This document shows positions 48,376 to 59,679 of a DNA stretch of 64,000 nucleotides, piece by piece. This DNA comes from Atherinomorus stipes (taxonomy: Eukaryota; Chordata; Actinopteri; Atheriniformes; Atherinidae): positions 1-64,000 of the forward strand of contig JALJCO010013392.1 of assembly GCA_023101725.1 (NCBI GenBank), in the 5' to 3' direction. The notes below the pieces were generated by a model. That model was not told where the DNA came from, searched no databases, and was given only the letters and a program-made list of their open reading frames with translations. Every line of letters begins with the position of its first letter. The first letter of the stretch is position 1. Position numbers and translations under genes: made by a program.

Positions 48376-48434
48376 TATACTTTTTTTTTTTATATATATA
48401 TATCAGTATGCTTTTTTCTATATCACCCAGCCCT
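48376..48434 (-). repeat. hAT repeat end (AGGGCTGGGTGATATAG)
   Basis: The minus strand begins AGGGCTGGGTGATATAGAAA, a typical teleost hAT end. The other end was not found. Confidence 0.5.
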
Positions 48435-50486
48435 ACTCTGACACAGAAAAGCATATTTTTTGTATAAAAAGATAGAAGCCAGGAGGGAAAGGTGGATCTT
48501 CTGTGAAGAAAAAAAAAACCAACAAAACAAACACAATTAGTGAAGGCAGTAAAACATGCAAACATTTTGTTTGTTCAAGTCTTCCGCTCATATAACCTTT
48601 TAAAATCAGTGATTATTGTCTTCAGTCAGATATTTAGATTTATTGATGCTGATCAACAAAAGGTGATTTGTTTTTGCTATTAGCAGACTCATCATGTTTA
48701 ACCAGCACATCCCCTGGTTTATGGATTATTAGTTTGTAGTCATGTCTGTATATGGAAAAAGATCTGTGTTTGGTAAGAGATAAAAGTCATAATATAAAAG
48801 GCTGTTTTTTTTTTGTTGTTTTTTTTTGTTGGTTGTTTTGTTCGTTTGTTTGTTTTTTAATTATTGGTGGCAGTATTTGTCAGAAATGTACCCACAATAA
48901 GCAGTCTGTACTAATAATTTTCCAGATTCCAGTTGGCAGCATGGCAAATATACACAGGAGGTAAAATGCTTTGATAGCTTTGTGAGATGGCTTTTGGGAG
49001 TTCACCTACATAGTGTGTACATTGCTAATGTTTGTTCAGTCTTATTTACAATGCAAGATGACTACTTTTCCAAGTCTAGTTGACTGAAACACTTGTCTCT
49101 GTATCTAGTACTGAGTGTAGCTCCTTAATTCCTAGATGTTCTTGTAATTGTCAAAACAACTTTTGCCTCCCTATTATAGAGTAGATGGATCTGGATACAG
49201 TAAACTGCATCAGAGCATTAGCCAGTACTTATCTGTCATTAACATACTGCTGGTTTACAGGGGTGGTGTTCTGGGTATGCCCTACAGAGAATGATAAAAA
49301 CAAAAAGTAGAACACTTATCTCCCGTAATTCACTGCGCTCTTGAAACTGGTGCATAGCAAACACACATGCAGCAACATGCCTTTGTAATACATTCTGCAA
49401 AGGTGAAATCTATGAAAACAACTATTGAGTTTGAACAGGTCAAAGTCTGGTTTAATTTTTTGGGGAAGAACAAACAGTATGTGACTTCTTGTGTTAACCA
49501 CTCCCCTCATCTTTACCCTGTGAGGTAGCAACAATGAATGACAGCTCAATGCCTGTTTCAGATGTTAATGTTACCCTTGTGATAGTCAGTCAGGTTGTTT
49601 ATCTACGCTCAGAGGGACCAGGCTCCAGAACATCTGCATTGAATTGATTTTTCTTTCATGCAAGACATACAGACTGGGTTTTCCACAATTAAGATTGAAG
49701 ATTGCAGCAATCTCTCTACCTCCAGAGAATATCCTGGATGGAGCTGATTGAATTTAGCATAAATGATCAATGGTAACACATGCATTAAATGCAATACAGA
49801 GACTCTTCCATTATCCTGGCTGGCTTGAGCAACTGGACAGTCTTTTATCAGGGACAATCTTAATTTGGCCTATCTGCTTTTCAAGGGAATGGTACAGATT
49901 CTGTCCTTTAATAGATAACCATGTTTTCTTCCAACATCAAAACAAAGACAAAGCATGACTGATTTGAACACTGTACACATACCTACTTTGTGAAGTGAGG
50001 GCAGTGTGATAATAGGCCAAATAACATCCTGAAAGAAGCATTTTTTAAGTGAATTTTTCTGATAAAAGACTTTACATACTGTGAATGCAAATGATTACTG
50101 TTTATGGTATTTACTCAGGTTAACCCTGTGTGCTCTGCAGTTAATTCAGTTAATCCCTTAATCAATTTGTTATATAGTGAACTCTGTGTGAAGGTTTTCT
50201 TCTATGTATTTAAGCTCTTTTCTGGATGTGTGCTCTCCTACCAGCTGTAATTCCCAACAGAGAATGCATTCAGGAATGTTAATCATTAAATATTGAATTT
50301 AACTCCTTAAATTTAATGATTAACATTACCAATATTACTCTCCTTAAATATTAAATTTAATGAGAGGAAGTTCATCATTTCTTTTTGTTTGTTGTCCTTA
50401 CTTCTTTGACAGCCGCTACTATGTGTCTGTGTACAAACTATAATCATAATAATGCTCTTTTTATTCTGAGTATATAAGTTAAAATA
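48435..50486. other. No gene recognised; one hairpin
   Basis: Contains T-runs near 48787-48826 and a perfect 17-bp inverted repeat AATGTTAATCATTAAAT at 50275-50291 paired with 50311-50327. Confidence 0.35.
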
Positions 50487-50830
50487 TTATTTGTTATACT
50501 CTGCCAGTGTTGAACTTGTTTGACTATTGACTCCTGTTGGATGATTGAAGTCCTTGGAAACTTGCAGGATATGAGTTTCGTCCCACTGTGGATATAGCAT
50601 TGCTACTGGCTGCAGGATGTCATTTCTGTATCTTTCTACGTAGAGATTGCCTTCAATGATAACGAACCCTGTATTTCCAGTGAGCGCCATGGCTTCCAAC
50701 ACCATCACACTGCTTACACCAAAAGCTGTTACCTTATCAGTGCAGCAGTCAGCATTACATTCTCCATGACTTCTGCACACTTTGAAACTATGATCCCTCC
50801 GGCCACTGTAGCAGGTTCCAGGTGCTGCTA
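50487..50830 (-). pseudogene. Tc1-like transposase fragment
   Basis: The minus-strand frame reads SSVMVLEAMALTGNTGFVII, then EGNLYVERYRNDILQPVAML, then HILQ. This matches the Tc1-family core G-x-SVMVWG...LTG...GNL...RY...ILQPVA...ILQ, which leads up to the second catalytic aspartate of the DDE domain. After HILQ the expected D-D-A-R-P-H is lost (VSKDFNHPTG), and the stretch before (SHGECNADCCTDK) is weakly similar to the preceding region. No terminal repeats were located, so this is a decayed internal piece. Confidence 0.75.
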
Positions 50831-51332
50831 ATTATTGTCAGCACCTACACCATGAGTTCAAAACAAGAGTCAATATCAGAACAAGTTGTTTTGCATTACA
50901 GAAATGATTTGGCAAGTTTTGCAAGAGGACAGCCTGCATACTCAACTCCGCTGCTCATCCTTCAAATTCTTTTTTTTTTCTTAGAAATGTTGCTCCATTT
51001 TAAAGGAAATAAAAATACTTTTTTAGCTCTATAAATCTTATTGCAAGAAGCACTGTTAGACTGAGCAGTGAGTGAGAAAATGTTTAAGTAGTTTGGAGAT
51101 AAAATCTCTTGATTCTGTCACTGGTGTCAGCTGAACTATCAGGAAAATATGTAGACTGTGTGAACAGTAGTTGTTTTTTGGTTTGTTTCTTGTGTAAAAA
51201 ACTTTAATCAGGTGTGTCACCGGCTTTTCAGCTGCTATAAAATGGTAGAAACTCTTTCTCAGAGCTGTCATAGTTGTTGAGATGCAGGTTGTTTCAGCTG
51301 TTGCATGTTAAATTCTCTTCTGTTCCCCTCAG
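50831..51332. other. No gene recognised
   Basis: AT-rich non-coding sequence leading into a pyrimidine tract (51313-51330) before the candidate exon. Confidence 0.35.
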
Positions 51333-51455
51333 CTTCCTTCCTTCTTGTTCCCCATTGGCTGCTGTTCCCAGAGGAGTGTCAATAAGCATGGGGTAAAAGA
51401 GCCAAGACTACACTCCAAAACGACACAAGCTGCAGAGGCCCAAACACCTGCACAG
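51333..51455 (+). CDS. Candidate host coding exon, identity unknown
   Basis: A pyrimidine-rich acceptor (CTCTTCTGTTCCCCTCAG) ends at 51332 and a donor (CACAG/GTAACA) follows 51455. The 123 bases between make exactly 41 codons, open in one frame only; the other two have stops. The peptide begins LPSFLFPIGCCSQRS and ends TTQAAEAQTPAQ. It is serine-, lysine- and alanine-containing with no domain I recognise. It shows no transposon similarity and lies in a repeat-poor pocket on the same strand as the candidate promoter at 29.4 kb. An open frame of this length can arise by chance, so the case rests on the splice signals and the symmetric phase. Confidence 0.35.
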
Positions 51456-52598
51456 GTAACAATAAATTATGCACCTTTAGAAATTAAAGTTTTTTTCTTT
51501 TGCATTCAGTGAATATTCATAAGAATCATATTTAAAATAAAATTGTGCACTTAAATTTTTTTTAAATTAACTTAGATTAACTTTTAGAAATATAAATGTA
51601 TTAGTTAATGGTTAATTTCTTATGAAGAAGAGGATAATCTAGAATGAGTCAATTGTACTGTGTTTAAAATGGTCTAAACAGAGCTATGAAACTCATTTAG
51701 CTCTCTGCAATGGTAGTCATACACCCATACACCATTTTAGCTTGCCATTGTTCCCTAGATGCTTCACACCCATCCCCCACACAGGTGAGACACATCACCT
51801 CACTGAAGCTATTATCGAGTAGAAACCAGTCTTCAAACACAGCCTGGCATTGTCTGCTGTGCTACTCTCCTCACTTATCAGAGCAATTAAACTTGTCCGT
51901 TGTGTAATATGACCATTGTTTTCCATAAAGTTAAATGGCTGTGTTAAAAGTTGGAAAGACCTGTAAATACAGGAATACATTTTAAAAGATAAGATTTTTT
52001 GCTAAAACTAAAACATATAGATATTTAGAGTCCTTTTAACACCTTATTAACATGCAGTTAGTGTAAAAAAAAAAAAACCCAACATTTTGTGGTTGGCACT
52101 GTGTAAAAGATCAGAGAAGAGCAGATCTACAAAAATGTCATTCACACCCACTTTAAACTGCAACTGGCAGCTTTTTTTCTAGTGTGAACTACATACACAG
52201 CAGCAGCTGTGACTATGTACCAACTTTCTCTTCTGTGTTATCTCTGTCTATAATCAGCTTATTCATCATGACCATAAGATGTTCTAACCTTTCACATTTT
52301 TTTTTATTTACTGTATAATAACCCTATGCCCTTAGAGATGCGGCACTTCCTGTGTGGCCACTTTGAGTTTTCAGTCTTTTTTTTTAGAGAACCGTGCCGG
52401 CTCTGTTTCTGCATCTAGGGAGGAAATGGGTTGTTACTACCAGATAAAGCCTCAGTGAGCGAGTCTCAAGTCAAACAAATTGTCTTTCTGTGTTTAACTA
52501 AGCTGATCAATCGTGGAACAAGCATCTCAGTGTGCTTTGTTATTGCTGTTTGTGAATATGCTGTCCAACAAACTTTTCTCTTTCACATCACATTACAG
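51456..52598. other. No gene recognised
   Basis: AT-rich, with short A- and T-runs. Nothing else seen. Confidence 0.35.
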
Positions 52599-52690
52599 CA
52601 GGGGTTCCCAATGTGGGGTCCCCAAAAAGTACAGGGGTCCCCAAGGTTTTGACTGTACAGAGCCTGTATGATTATTAGATTAAGACCGTG
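52599..52690 (+). repeat. hAT repeat left end (CAGGGGTTCCCAATGTGGGG)
   Basis: CAGGGGTTCCCAATGTGGGG then CCCCAAAAAGTACAGG is a familiar hAT-type left end. Its right end may be the GAACCACTG at 57548, but the flanking 8-mers do not match. Confidence 0.5.
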
Positions 52691-53097
52691 TCCACCGAGC
52701 AGGGCTGCACGATGTTGGAAAAAACTGACGTGAATTTTTTTCTAACCCAGCAATATAGATTGGGATATTAAAAAATACAAGAATTTTCAGGAGATGACTG
52801 AAATAGCACTTAAAGTTATGCTGCATTCCTGTTGTCATGTTGACAATTATCTGACCTCTTTGTGAAGGTTATAAGTATGTTTTTTTGTCTGTATTCGATT
52901 TATTCTTATTGTTATCTTGTATTTACTTGCTTTTATGTTTTGTCTTAGGTAAAAGTGTGAATTGCTTTTAACCACAATGGTTTGGTCTTGAGCAAACTGA
53001 TTAAGGACAATGGTGATTGGTGGATTGAAATGAAATGAAATGAAATGAAAAATACTTTATTCATCCCCGAAGGGAAATTCAGTATTGTAAAAGCTCA

Positions 53098-53128
<31 letters not shown>

Positions 53129-53153
53129 ACAAAAAGTCAGTTAGTCTTGTTCT

Positions 53154-54262
53154 TTAGGGTGATGGTTGCTGGCAGGAATGAATTCCTGTATCTCTCCGTC
53201 CTACAGCGAACTTGCGCAGCCTCCCACTGAACACACTCTGTTGATTCTTCACCGTGTTGTGGAGAGGATGGGAAGTGTCCTCCATCATCTTCATCAGCTT
53301 GTGAGCATTCTTTTGAACGATCAGCTCCAGCGGCTCCAGAGTTATCCCCAGCACAGAACCAGCTTTCTGATCAGCTTGTTTAGTTTCTTCAAGTCTCTGG
53401 TTCTGATGCTGCTGCCCCAGCAGATGGCTGCAAAGCTAATTGCACTTTCTACCACAGACTTATAGAAGATCTGCAACATCTTTTTGCAGACATTAAATGA
53501 TTTTAGCTTCCTTAAGAAGTAAAGTCTGCTCAGACCTTTTTTGTAGATGTAGTCACAGTTGCATTTCCAATCGGTCTGTGGTCCAGCTGAACTCCAAGGT
53601 ATTTGTAGTTCTCTACCACCTCCACCTCCTCTTCCAGGATGTAGACAGGACTATGCTGCTTATTCTTGCTCCTCCTGAAGTCAACAATCATCTCTTTAGT
53701 CTTGCTGGTATTTAAGATGAGCTGATTGTTACTGCACCATTTCACAAACTGATTGACAAGTTCCCTGTATTCGGCTTCTTGTCCATCACTAATACACCCC
53801 ACAACAGCAGAGTCATCAGAATATTTCTGCAGATGACAGGACTCAGAGTTATACTGGAAGTCTGAGGTGTACAGTGTAAAGAGGAATGGTGAGAGTACAG
53901 TCCCTTGTGGTGCTCAGTGCTGCTGACCACCATCTCAGACACACAACCTTTCAGTCTCACAAACTGTGGTCTGTTTGTGAGGTAGTCGTAAATCCAGGTG
54001 GTTGTGGAGGGATCCACCTGGAAGTTATGGAGCTTCTCCATAGCAAAGCAGGCTGAATAGTATTAAATGCACTTGAAAAATCAAAGAACATGACCCTCAA
54101 AGTGCTGCCTGACTGGTCCAGATGAGAGTGGGCTCTCTGAAGCAAGAAGATGATGGCGTCTTCAACCCCAAGCCCATTACGATAAGCGAACTGTAATGGG
54201 TCCTGAAAGGTGTTGACTTGCTTGTTGAGGTGAGCCAGTAAGAGTCTCTCCAGGACTTTCAT
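53154..54262 (-). pseudogene. LINE reverse transcriptase, several frameshifts
   Basis: The enzyme copies element RNA into DNA at the nicked target. In minus-strand order: MKVLERLLLAHLNKQV and DPLQFAYRNGLGVEDAI (finger region), then RVMFFDFSSAFNTIQP, motif A with the first catalytic aspartate. Then come YLTNRPQFVRLKGCVSEMVV, and YSDD, motif C with both aspartates kept, coded at 53812-53823 and leading to AVVGCISDGQEAEYRELV. The C-terminal part reads LILNTSKTKEMIVDFRRSK and VVENYKYLGVQLDHR. These pieces sit in different frames, with breaks near 53960-54040 and 53800-53830, and the last part (53154-53354) is in yet another. The catalytic motifs survive, but the gene cannot make one protein as it stands. 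Confidence 0.85.
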
Positions 54263-55072
54263 GATGTGAGATGTCAGAGCAACTGGTCTGTAGTCATTTG
54301 GTTCAGCTGGTTGAGGTTTTTAGGGACTGGAACAAGACAGGATGTCTTCCACAGCACAGGAACTCTGTTCTGTCTCAGGCTGGTGTTAAAAGGTGCTGGA
54401 GAACCGGACATAGTTGTTCTGAGCAGGTCTTGAGAACTCTGGGACTGACAATCTGGACCTGCAGCCTTGTTCCGGTTCAGTTTTTCTAGTTGTTTCTTGA
54501 CCTGGTCACATGAGACAGTAGGCTGGAGGTGGAGGGAAAGAGGTCTCAGGATGTCCTGATGTGGAGGGAGATGAGGCTGTGTTCAGGTCCATGACTGAGG
54601 TGCAGGGTGACAGAGTGGAGGTGGGACAGGAAAGCTGTGGGCTCATGGAGGGTGTGTGGAATGTTGGGTTGTCGGCAGGGGGGAACTGAACCTATTGAAG
54701 AACATGTTCAGTTCGTTAGCTCTGTCCAGACCTCCGTCAGTCTGGTCCCCCTTTAACTGAAGCCAGTGATTTTCTTCATTCCCGACCATACATCCCTCAC
54801 GTTGTTCTGCTGGAGCTGGCTCTCAACTTCTTCCTGTAGTCCTCCTTGCCTTCTTGTCTGTGTTTTCAGTTGTTTTTGTGTGGTCTTCAGTAACTCCCTG
54901 TCTCCATCCTGAAAGCTTTCTTTTTGATGTTCAGCAGCTTTTTCAGGTCACTGGTGATCAGGGTTTGTTATTGGGGAGCCCTCCTGATCTTGTTGGAACG
55001 ATGTTGTCCACACAGAAGTTTATGTAATCTGTCACACACTCAGTCATGGTGTTGATGTCATCTCCATGAGGT

Positions 55073-55700
55073 TCACAGAGGACATTCAGTTGTGGCCTCA
55101 AAGCACCCTCTCAGAGCATCTTCAGCCTCAGTAGACCAGGTTTTAATTGTCCTCCTAATGACTGGTTGCTGCTGAACGATGGGCTTGTAGGTGGAGGTGA
55201 GAAGAACCAGATTATGATCAGATCTTCCTAGAGGAGGCAGGGCAGAGGAGCTGTATGCATTCTTTGTATTTGCATAAAATAAGTCCAACATCTTATTTTC
55301 TCTGGTGGAGCAGCTGACAAACTGCTGGAAAGTTGGCAACGTAGCAGAGAGGGAGACGTTGTTGAAGTCTCCAGAGATCGCCATGAATGAGTTTGGATGC
55401 TGTGTTTGTAGTTTAGCCACGCGGAGCTGATGACATCACAGGCTGTCTCTGGTGCGGTACCTGGTATATATAAACCGCTACCAGAATAACACAGGCAAAC
55501 TCTCTGGGTAAATAATATGGACGGAAACTCCAGCTAACAGTTCAATGTCTCTTGTGCAGATCTTCTCCTTGACAGTGATGTGTCCTGGATGACACCAGCG
55601 CTGACTGACCGCACTGCAATTCCGCCTCCCTTTGCTTCCCGCTGAGTGTATTTTCGGTCTGCACGGACCGTCTTGAGCCGTGTACAGACGCAGTATTCAG
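55073..55700 (-). pseudogene. LINE AP-type endonuclease, 5'-truncated
   Basis: The 115-codon frame 55073-55420 shows FMAISGDFNNVSLS (the G-D-F-N active-site loop) and ALPPLGRSDHNLVLL (the S-D-H motif), both conserved in APE-type LINE endonucleases that nick the target DNA. The phrase MLDLFYANTKNAYSS between them is typical of this fish LINE family. Upstream the coding continues in another frame through GSGLYIPGTAPETACDV-like residues to about 55700, where the copy ends. The N-terminal part with the catalytic glutamate is missing here but present in the sister fragment at 61560. Confidence 0.8.
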
Positions 55701-55763
55701 TATACAGACGATTGCTGCATGCAGTGGGTGTCAGGTACCCTTGAAATTAGATGAGAACACATT

Positions 55764-57182
55764 GGCCCTCATTTATCTAATGAGCGCCATCTGATCGTAA
55801 AAAGGATCGTACAATTGGACCCACATGTGATTTATTAAAACGTTCGTATCAGACCAGTCTCGTCGTACGAACAAAAAGTCTTGATAAATACCACGGTGAA
55901 ATCCTGTCATTTAAATGTCCGCCCTGGTTACACCCTTAAACATGTATGGTTATGAGGCTTTGCCCTGGAGGTAAACCATGGAGAGGAGAGATTCTGCAAA
56001 AGAAACTTTTGGGGGGGGGGGGGGGGGGGGGGATCAAGACAGAATTCCTCATTTGTGAGGTGGGAAAGAATAAAGAGGTGCTGTTTGGCAGCTTAAAAAC
56101 TGGATTCAGAGACTTGCACAAAAACGCTACATGGAAGAGGATCAGTCAGTCTCACAGGTGTTGAACGACTGGCTGAGATATTAACAAAAGTCTCAATCTA
56201 GGCCTTGCTTATGGTTGTATTAGTCATTCAAACTAATAATAGCCCACATCTGATTGCAACGTCACAATTCTTTAGCCAATGGGTCAAGAAAAAGTGGTCC
56301 AAAACACGCCACCAAAAGATGTTTAACCGGCCCCCACCTATGAGTACGACCGCTGCACACTGACAGGTGGAGGCCAGTCAGATCCGAGCCGGCCTCAGAC
56401 TGAGACAGATGAAAAGATAATTTTCATTTGCTAAGCTAAGAGACGGTCTACTGATTGAGCACTTATACAACTTTAAGGTATAGATTACCTATTAGAAACA
56501 TCAGATCAGCTCCTGTCTCCTCCGTATCTCCAGGGCGCAACAAAACTCTCCCATCAGCTGTCGGAGCAATGCTGTGTAGCCCCGCACAGTGTTGCAGACT
56601 TTCTCCGAGTCTAAAGCAGCGTTTCATCCCGCTGGTCCGACACATATCCACCTGCCTTTCTGCAACCTGAAGCAGTGCTCCACCTTGGCACGTGTGTGTG
56701 TACTGATGCAGGCCAACCTGCGCTCCTGCTCTGTGGCAGGTTTACCAGCGGGGTGAGGAGATGCACAAGGAGTGCAAAACACTCGTCTCCTACAACTGTA
56801 ACATGTTAATGATTTTAATAATTTGTTGAGATAAGTGGAAGAATTAAATTCAGTTACAGCAATTTATTTAAATTTTGGGAATCCATTCTACATTTTTTTT
56901 CTTTTTTTTTTTTTTTTTTTTTTTTTGCAAATTGGTTAATTCTTAGTGCTGGATTTGTGAATACTTAAATGACGGTTAGCGGTTTGATTAATAAATATTT
57001 TTATGTTCTGCTGTGCTGCGCTGCAAACCCTCACTGACTCAAACTTGCGTACACGAACTCAGAGCTGTCATGAGATTTGATCGTATCCTATGATCACATC
57101 CAAATTGATAAATGCCGAGTCTTGCATGGAAGTGGTCGTAAGCGCAGATTTTCTTCGTATGATCGTTTGATAAATGAGGGCC
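55764..57182 (+). mobile_element. Harbinger element with Myb-like remnant
   Basis: The left end GGCCCTCATTTATCTAATGA and the right end, complement GGCCCTCATTTATCAAACG, form the terminal inverted repeat; ATCGTA/TACGAT words recur next to both ends. Flanks ATT and GTT differ by one base. At 1,419 bp it has no transposase gene but keeps a Myb/SANT-like piece (next entry). Poly-G (56011-56032) and poly-T (56898-56926) runs lie inside. Confidence 0.75.
55976..56155 (+). pseudogene. Myb/SANT-like domain remnant in Harbinger element
   Basis: After a run of glycines caused by the poly-G tract, the frame reads IKTEFLICEVGKNKEVLFGS then LKTGFRDLHKNATWKRISQS. The pattern E-x-L-x-x-E-V-x-K-x-K-x-V-L-F-G-S-L followed by N-x-x-W-x-x-I is that of the Myb/SANT-like DNA-binding protein of Harbinger elements. 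The poly-G run replaces the normal start of the domain, and the frame closes soon after at 56164. Confidence 0.6.
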
Positions 57183-57282
57183 GTTTAGTTCATTTGCATA
57201 CCACATTACAGGACCTGCATATGTGACTATTGCGCACAAGTACATTGCAATGACGTTGCTCACACAATATATTGCAGCCCTA

Positions 57283-57548
57283 CCACAGAATCAAGTTGAG
57301 GTGTATCTGCTTAATTTTTTTTTTCTTTTTTTAATCATTTAGGCATTTTGTTGACATGGTGCGGCCGTTTTGTGAGCCCGAAAACACAACATTTTTGAGA
57401 CTGTCACAAAGTGATTGAATGGAGGTCATTAAATGTGCTATACATTGATATTTTAAAACATATACCTTTCTTAAAAATAAAAGGCTTCTTATTAGGCTAC
57501 ATCTTGTGCATCTTTGTGCATCAAAGAAAAATGGGTTGAGAACCACTG
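57283..57548. repeat. hAT repeat right part (GAACCACTG end)
   Basis: GAAAAATGGGTTGAGAACC followed by ACTG is the right end of the common CAGTGGTTCTCAACC hAT class. The preceding 250 bases contain a T-run and no coding motif. Confidence 0.5.
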
Positions 57549-57687
57549 ATGTACTACGCACAGGAATGTTATATCTCAGTTCGCAACAAACTGTTATCAG
57601 TGTGTGCATCAAAAGCTGTCTGGTACAAGGCAACCTAGTTTTCATTGAAAGATTGAGAGACATCTCTGGAATGATGACAACTATTAT

Positions 57688-57713
57688 GGGCTGTACAGTA
57701 GTGTGGTAGTTAG
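57688..57713 (+). repeat. SINE head, separated from its body
   Basis: GGGCTGTACAGTAGTGTGG then TAGTTAG matches the start of the SINE at 6067. The rest of this copy continues at 60173 after the inserted hAT element. Confidence 0.65.
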
Positions 57714-58650
57714 TAGGGCTGAACGATTTATCGTTTTCAGATCAGGGACTCCAAGGGAATCTGAAAATCCCGGGAGTTCCAATGAATGAACATGCATTTT
57801 TTTAATAAATGCATTTGAAAGTGAGCTAAATCTCACCTTTCAGGGCTCCAGACTATTACCGTTTTAGTCTCATATGCGACCAAAAATTTGCTCAGTGCGC
57901 CTAACTTTTTTTTCTTGGTTGCACCGATGTGCCTAACAGTGCAGGTGCAGGTGAACGGTTTTCTCCAAATGTGTCTTTTCTGTTTTCCTCTGTTTTCCCT
58001 TCTAACGGAACTCAGAGAATAAAGCCAATAAAAGCCCACAGAAAGGGCGAGTCTTCATCTCGTTTGGCTTGCAAACACGTGAACGCCGTGTTGCGCTTTA
58101 GTTTGAAATAAAGACCAGTGGGTGCACGTTAGACTGTGGTCAAGAACGAGACACCGACGAGACCCGCGGAAACAATCAATTGTAAAAACTGGAATGTGGT
58201 GCATTATGCTCATATGTGGTTGTCATCAACCATCTTCGTGAATTTAAGAGTTTTGTCTGAGCGACATGAAGCAGAAAGCTGGATGAGCGTGGATGTGCTG
58301 TGATGCTGCAGCCTCCGTCTGTATGACATCACCTTACCTCCAAAGTCCTGCTGCAGGTCCAGTTTTGGACTACGACCCGCACCCATCTGAATCTGTTTTG
58401 ATGATTACCAAACCCGACCCATTCCACGGTTATCTGCCGGTCAAATCTGGACCTGACCCGTGGATGTAGGCTAGAACCCGCGATCCCACCCGCCGGTTAA
58501 AACATGAACTGTAAATACTTCCCGTCCCTCCTTTATAATTGAGTCACATACTTTTCTTTCTGTTCTATTATCTAATGTGTTCTAAGGGTTATTTAATAGT
58601 AATAATAAAGAAATCCAACTCTAATGAGCTCTAGGATCTGAAAGAGAAGC

Positions 58651-59679
58651 GAGGGATGGGGGATACCGAAATTTTTTCATGTCGATACGATACCAGTAGT
58701 TTATGGTACTTTTTCATTGATACCGATACCGACACTTTTGGTCCCTTTTCTAAAAAAAAAAAACTTCATGATTGCAGTTTGCATTGATATCTTGAATCCA
58801 AGAGCAATATTAGATATAAGTAAAACTTGAGAAACAATAATAAATTATATTGATGAAGAAATGAAACAAAAAGATTAAAAACCTAATGTAGTTATTAAAT
58901 AACTTAAGCACAGGTTAAGATTATTTAAATGTTTTCAGTGAAAAATGTTCAAATTAGGGCTGTCAAAAAATTAATCCTGATTAATTACATTACTTTTTTC
59001 ACTTCTAGAACACATTTAGGGTTAAAGGTGTCTCAGCAGGAATTCTGCATTTATCTTTAGTAGACTAAACTACTGAAACCCTGTCCTTACACGTCTGCCT
59101 ATAGTCCTTCAGACAGCTGCAGTTTAGTCCAGAATGTTGCTGATACGTCCTCACACGCTGACTTCACAACTGTCCTAATGTGAAGCTGAAATTCAGGTCT
59201 GAGTCCTGGACTACTCCCAGATGTGTAGCTTGGTTTTAGCCTTTAAGTTGTGAAACAAAAGTTAATGTATTTTCTGCATATAGCAGTAGTAATTAAAAAG
59301 GACATCTCTTGTTTGACAATCGGATTAATTTAGGATTAATTTTTTGACAGCCCTAGTTCAAATATTAAATGTATTAGTAATATCATAAATTTACCAAAAC
59401 ATAATGTGCAATAACCTGCATTAAAGTACTGAAAGATACCAAAACATCATCATCACCAAAACATCATCACTAACAGTAGCAGCATCATCATGATATCTTA
59501 AAGGCTACCACCATCATGTGATACAAAAGCTAGAATCTGGCTGCTTTCACATCATTTCATTTCCAAAACTCTCAGATGTGGAAATAAATTCTTATTTTGT
59601 ATCCGTACAGTATCGATTCAAATATTTTGTCTAGCTGTTATCGAAGTAGCGACTCCAGGGTATGGATATGCCCATCCTG
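58651..59679. mobile_element. Third-level nested repeat (AGGGATGGG ends)
   Basis: The left end GAGGGATGGGGGATACCG and the right end, complement CAGGATGGGCATATCC, with GATACGATACCAG and the complement of CAGTATCGATTC next to them. This is the palindromic texture of a teleost hAT-type repeat. I could not find a convincing target duplication. Confidence 0.5.
58955..59355. mobile_element. Fourth-level hAT MITE with perfect 8-bp duplication
   Basis: A 401-bp element with terminal repeats TAGGGCTGTCAAAAAATTAA and its complement TTAATTTTTTGACAGCCCTA. GTTCAAAT stands directly before (58947-58954) and directly after (59356-59363), a perfect 8-bp hAT target duplication. Non-coding. The clean duplication suggests it is the youngest insertion of the nest. 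Confidence 0.9.

Larger units (their letters stand above)
53027..55700 (-). mobile_element. L2/CR1/Rex1-type LINE, 5'-truncated
   Basis: Minus-strand non-LTR retrotransposon. Its 3' end (53027-53150 read in reverse) has GAATTTCCCTTCGGGGATG followed by AATAAAG and an ATTTC-type tandem tail, the classic end of a fish LINE. Endonuclease and reverse-transcriptase coding pieces follow (separate entries). The 5' end breaks off near 55700, inside the endonuclease. The same family reappears in the opposite orientation at 61560-62012. Confidence 0.85.
52700..57282. mobile_element. hAT element split by a LINE and a Harbinger element
   Basis: The left end CAGGGCTGCACGATGTTGG and the right end, complement TAGGGCTGCAATATATTG, fit the two ends of a teleost hAT MITE. 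The flanks CCACCGAG (52692-52699) and CCACAGAA (57283-57290) agree at 6 of 8 positions. Between the ends lie the LINE (53027-55700) and the Harbinger element (55764-57182), so hAT-derived sequence is only about 500 bases. That both ends belong to one insertion is inference from the ends and flanks. Confidence 0.5.

Noticed and set aside
52599..57548. The ends CAGGGGTTCCC and GAACCACTG as one outermost hAT element
   Set aside because: The 8-base flanks (CATTACAG and ATGTACTA) do not match and the inner sequences differ; kept as two separate repeat ends.
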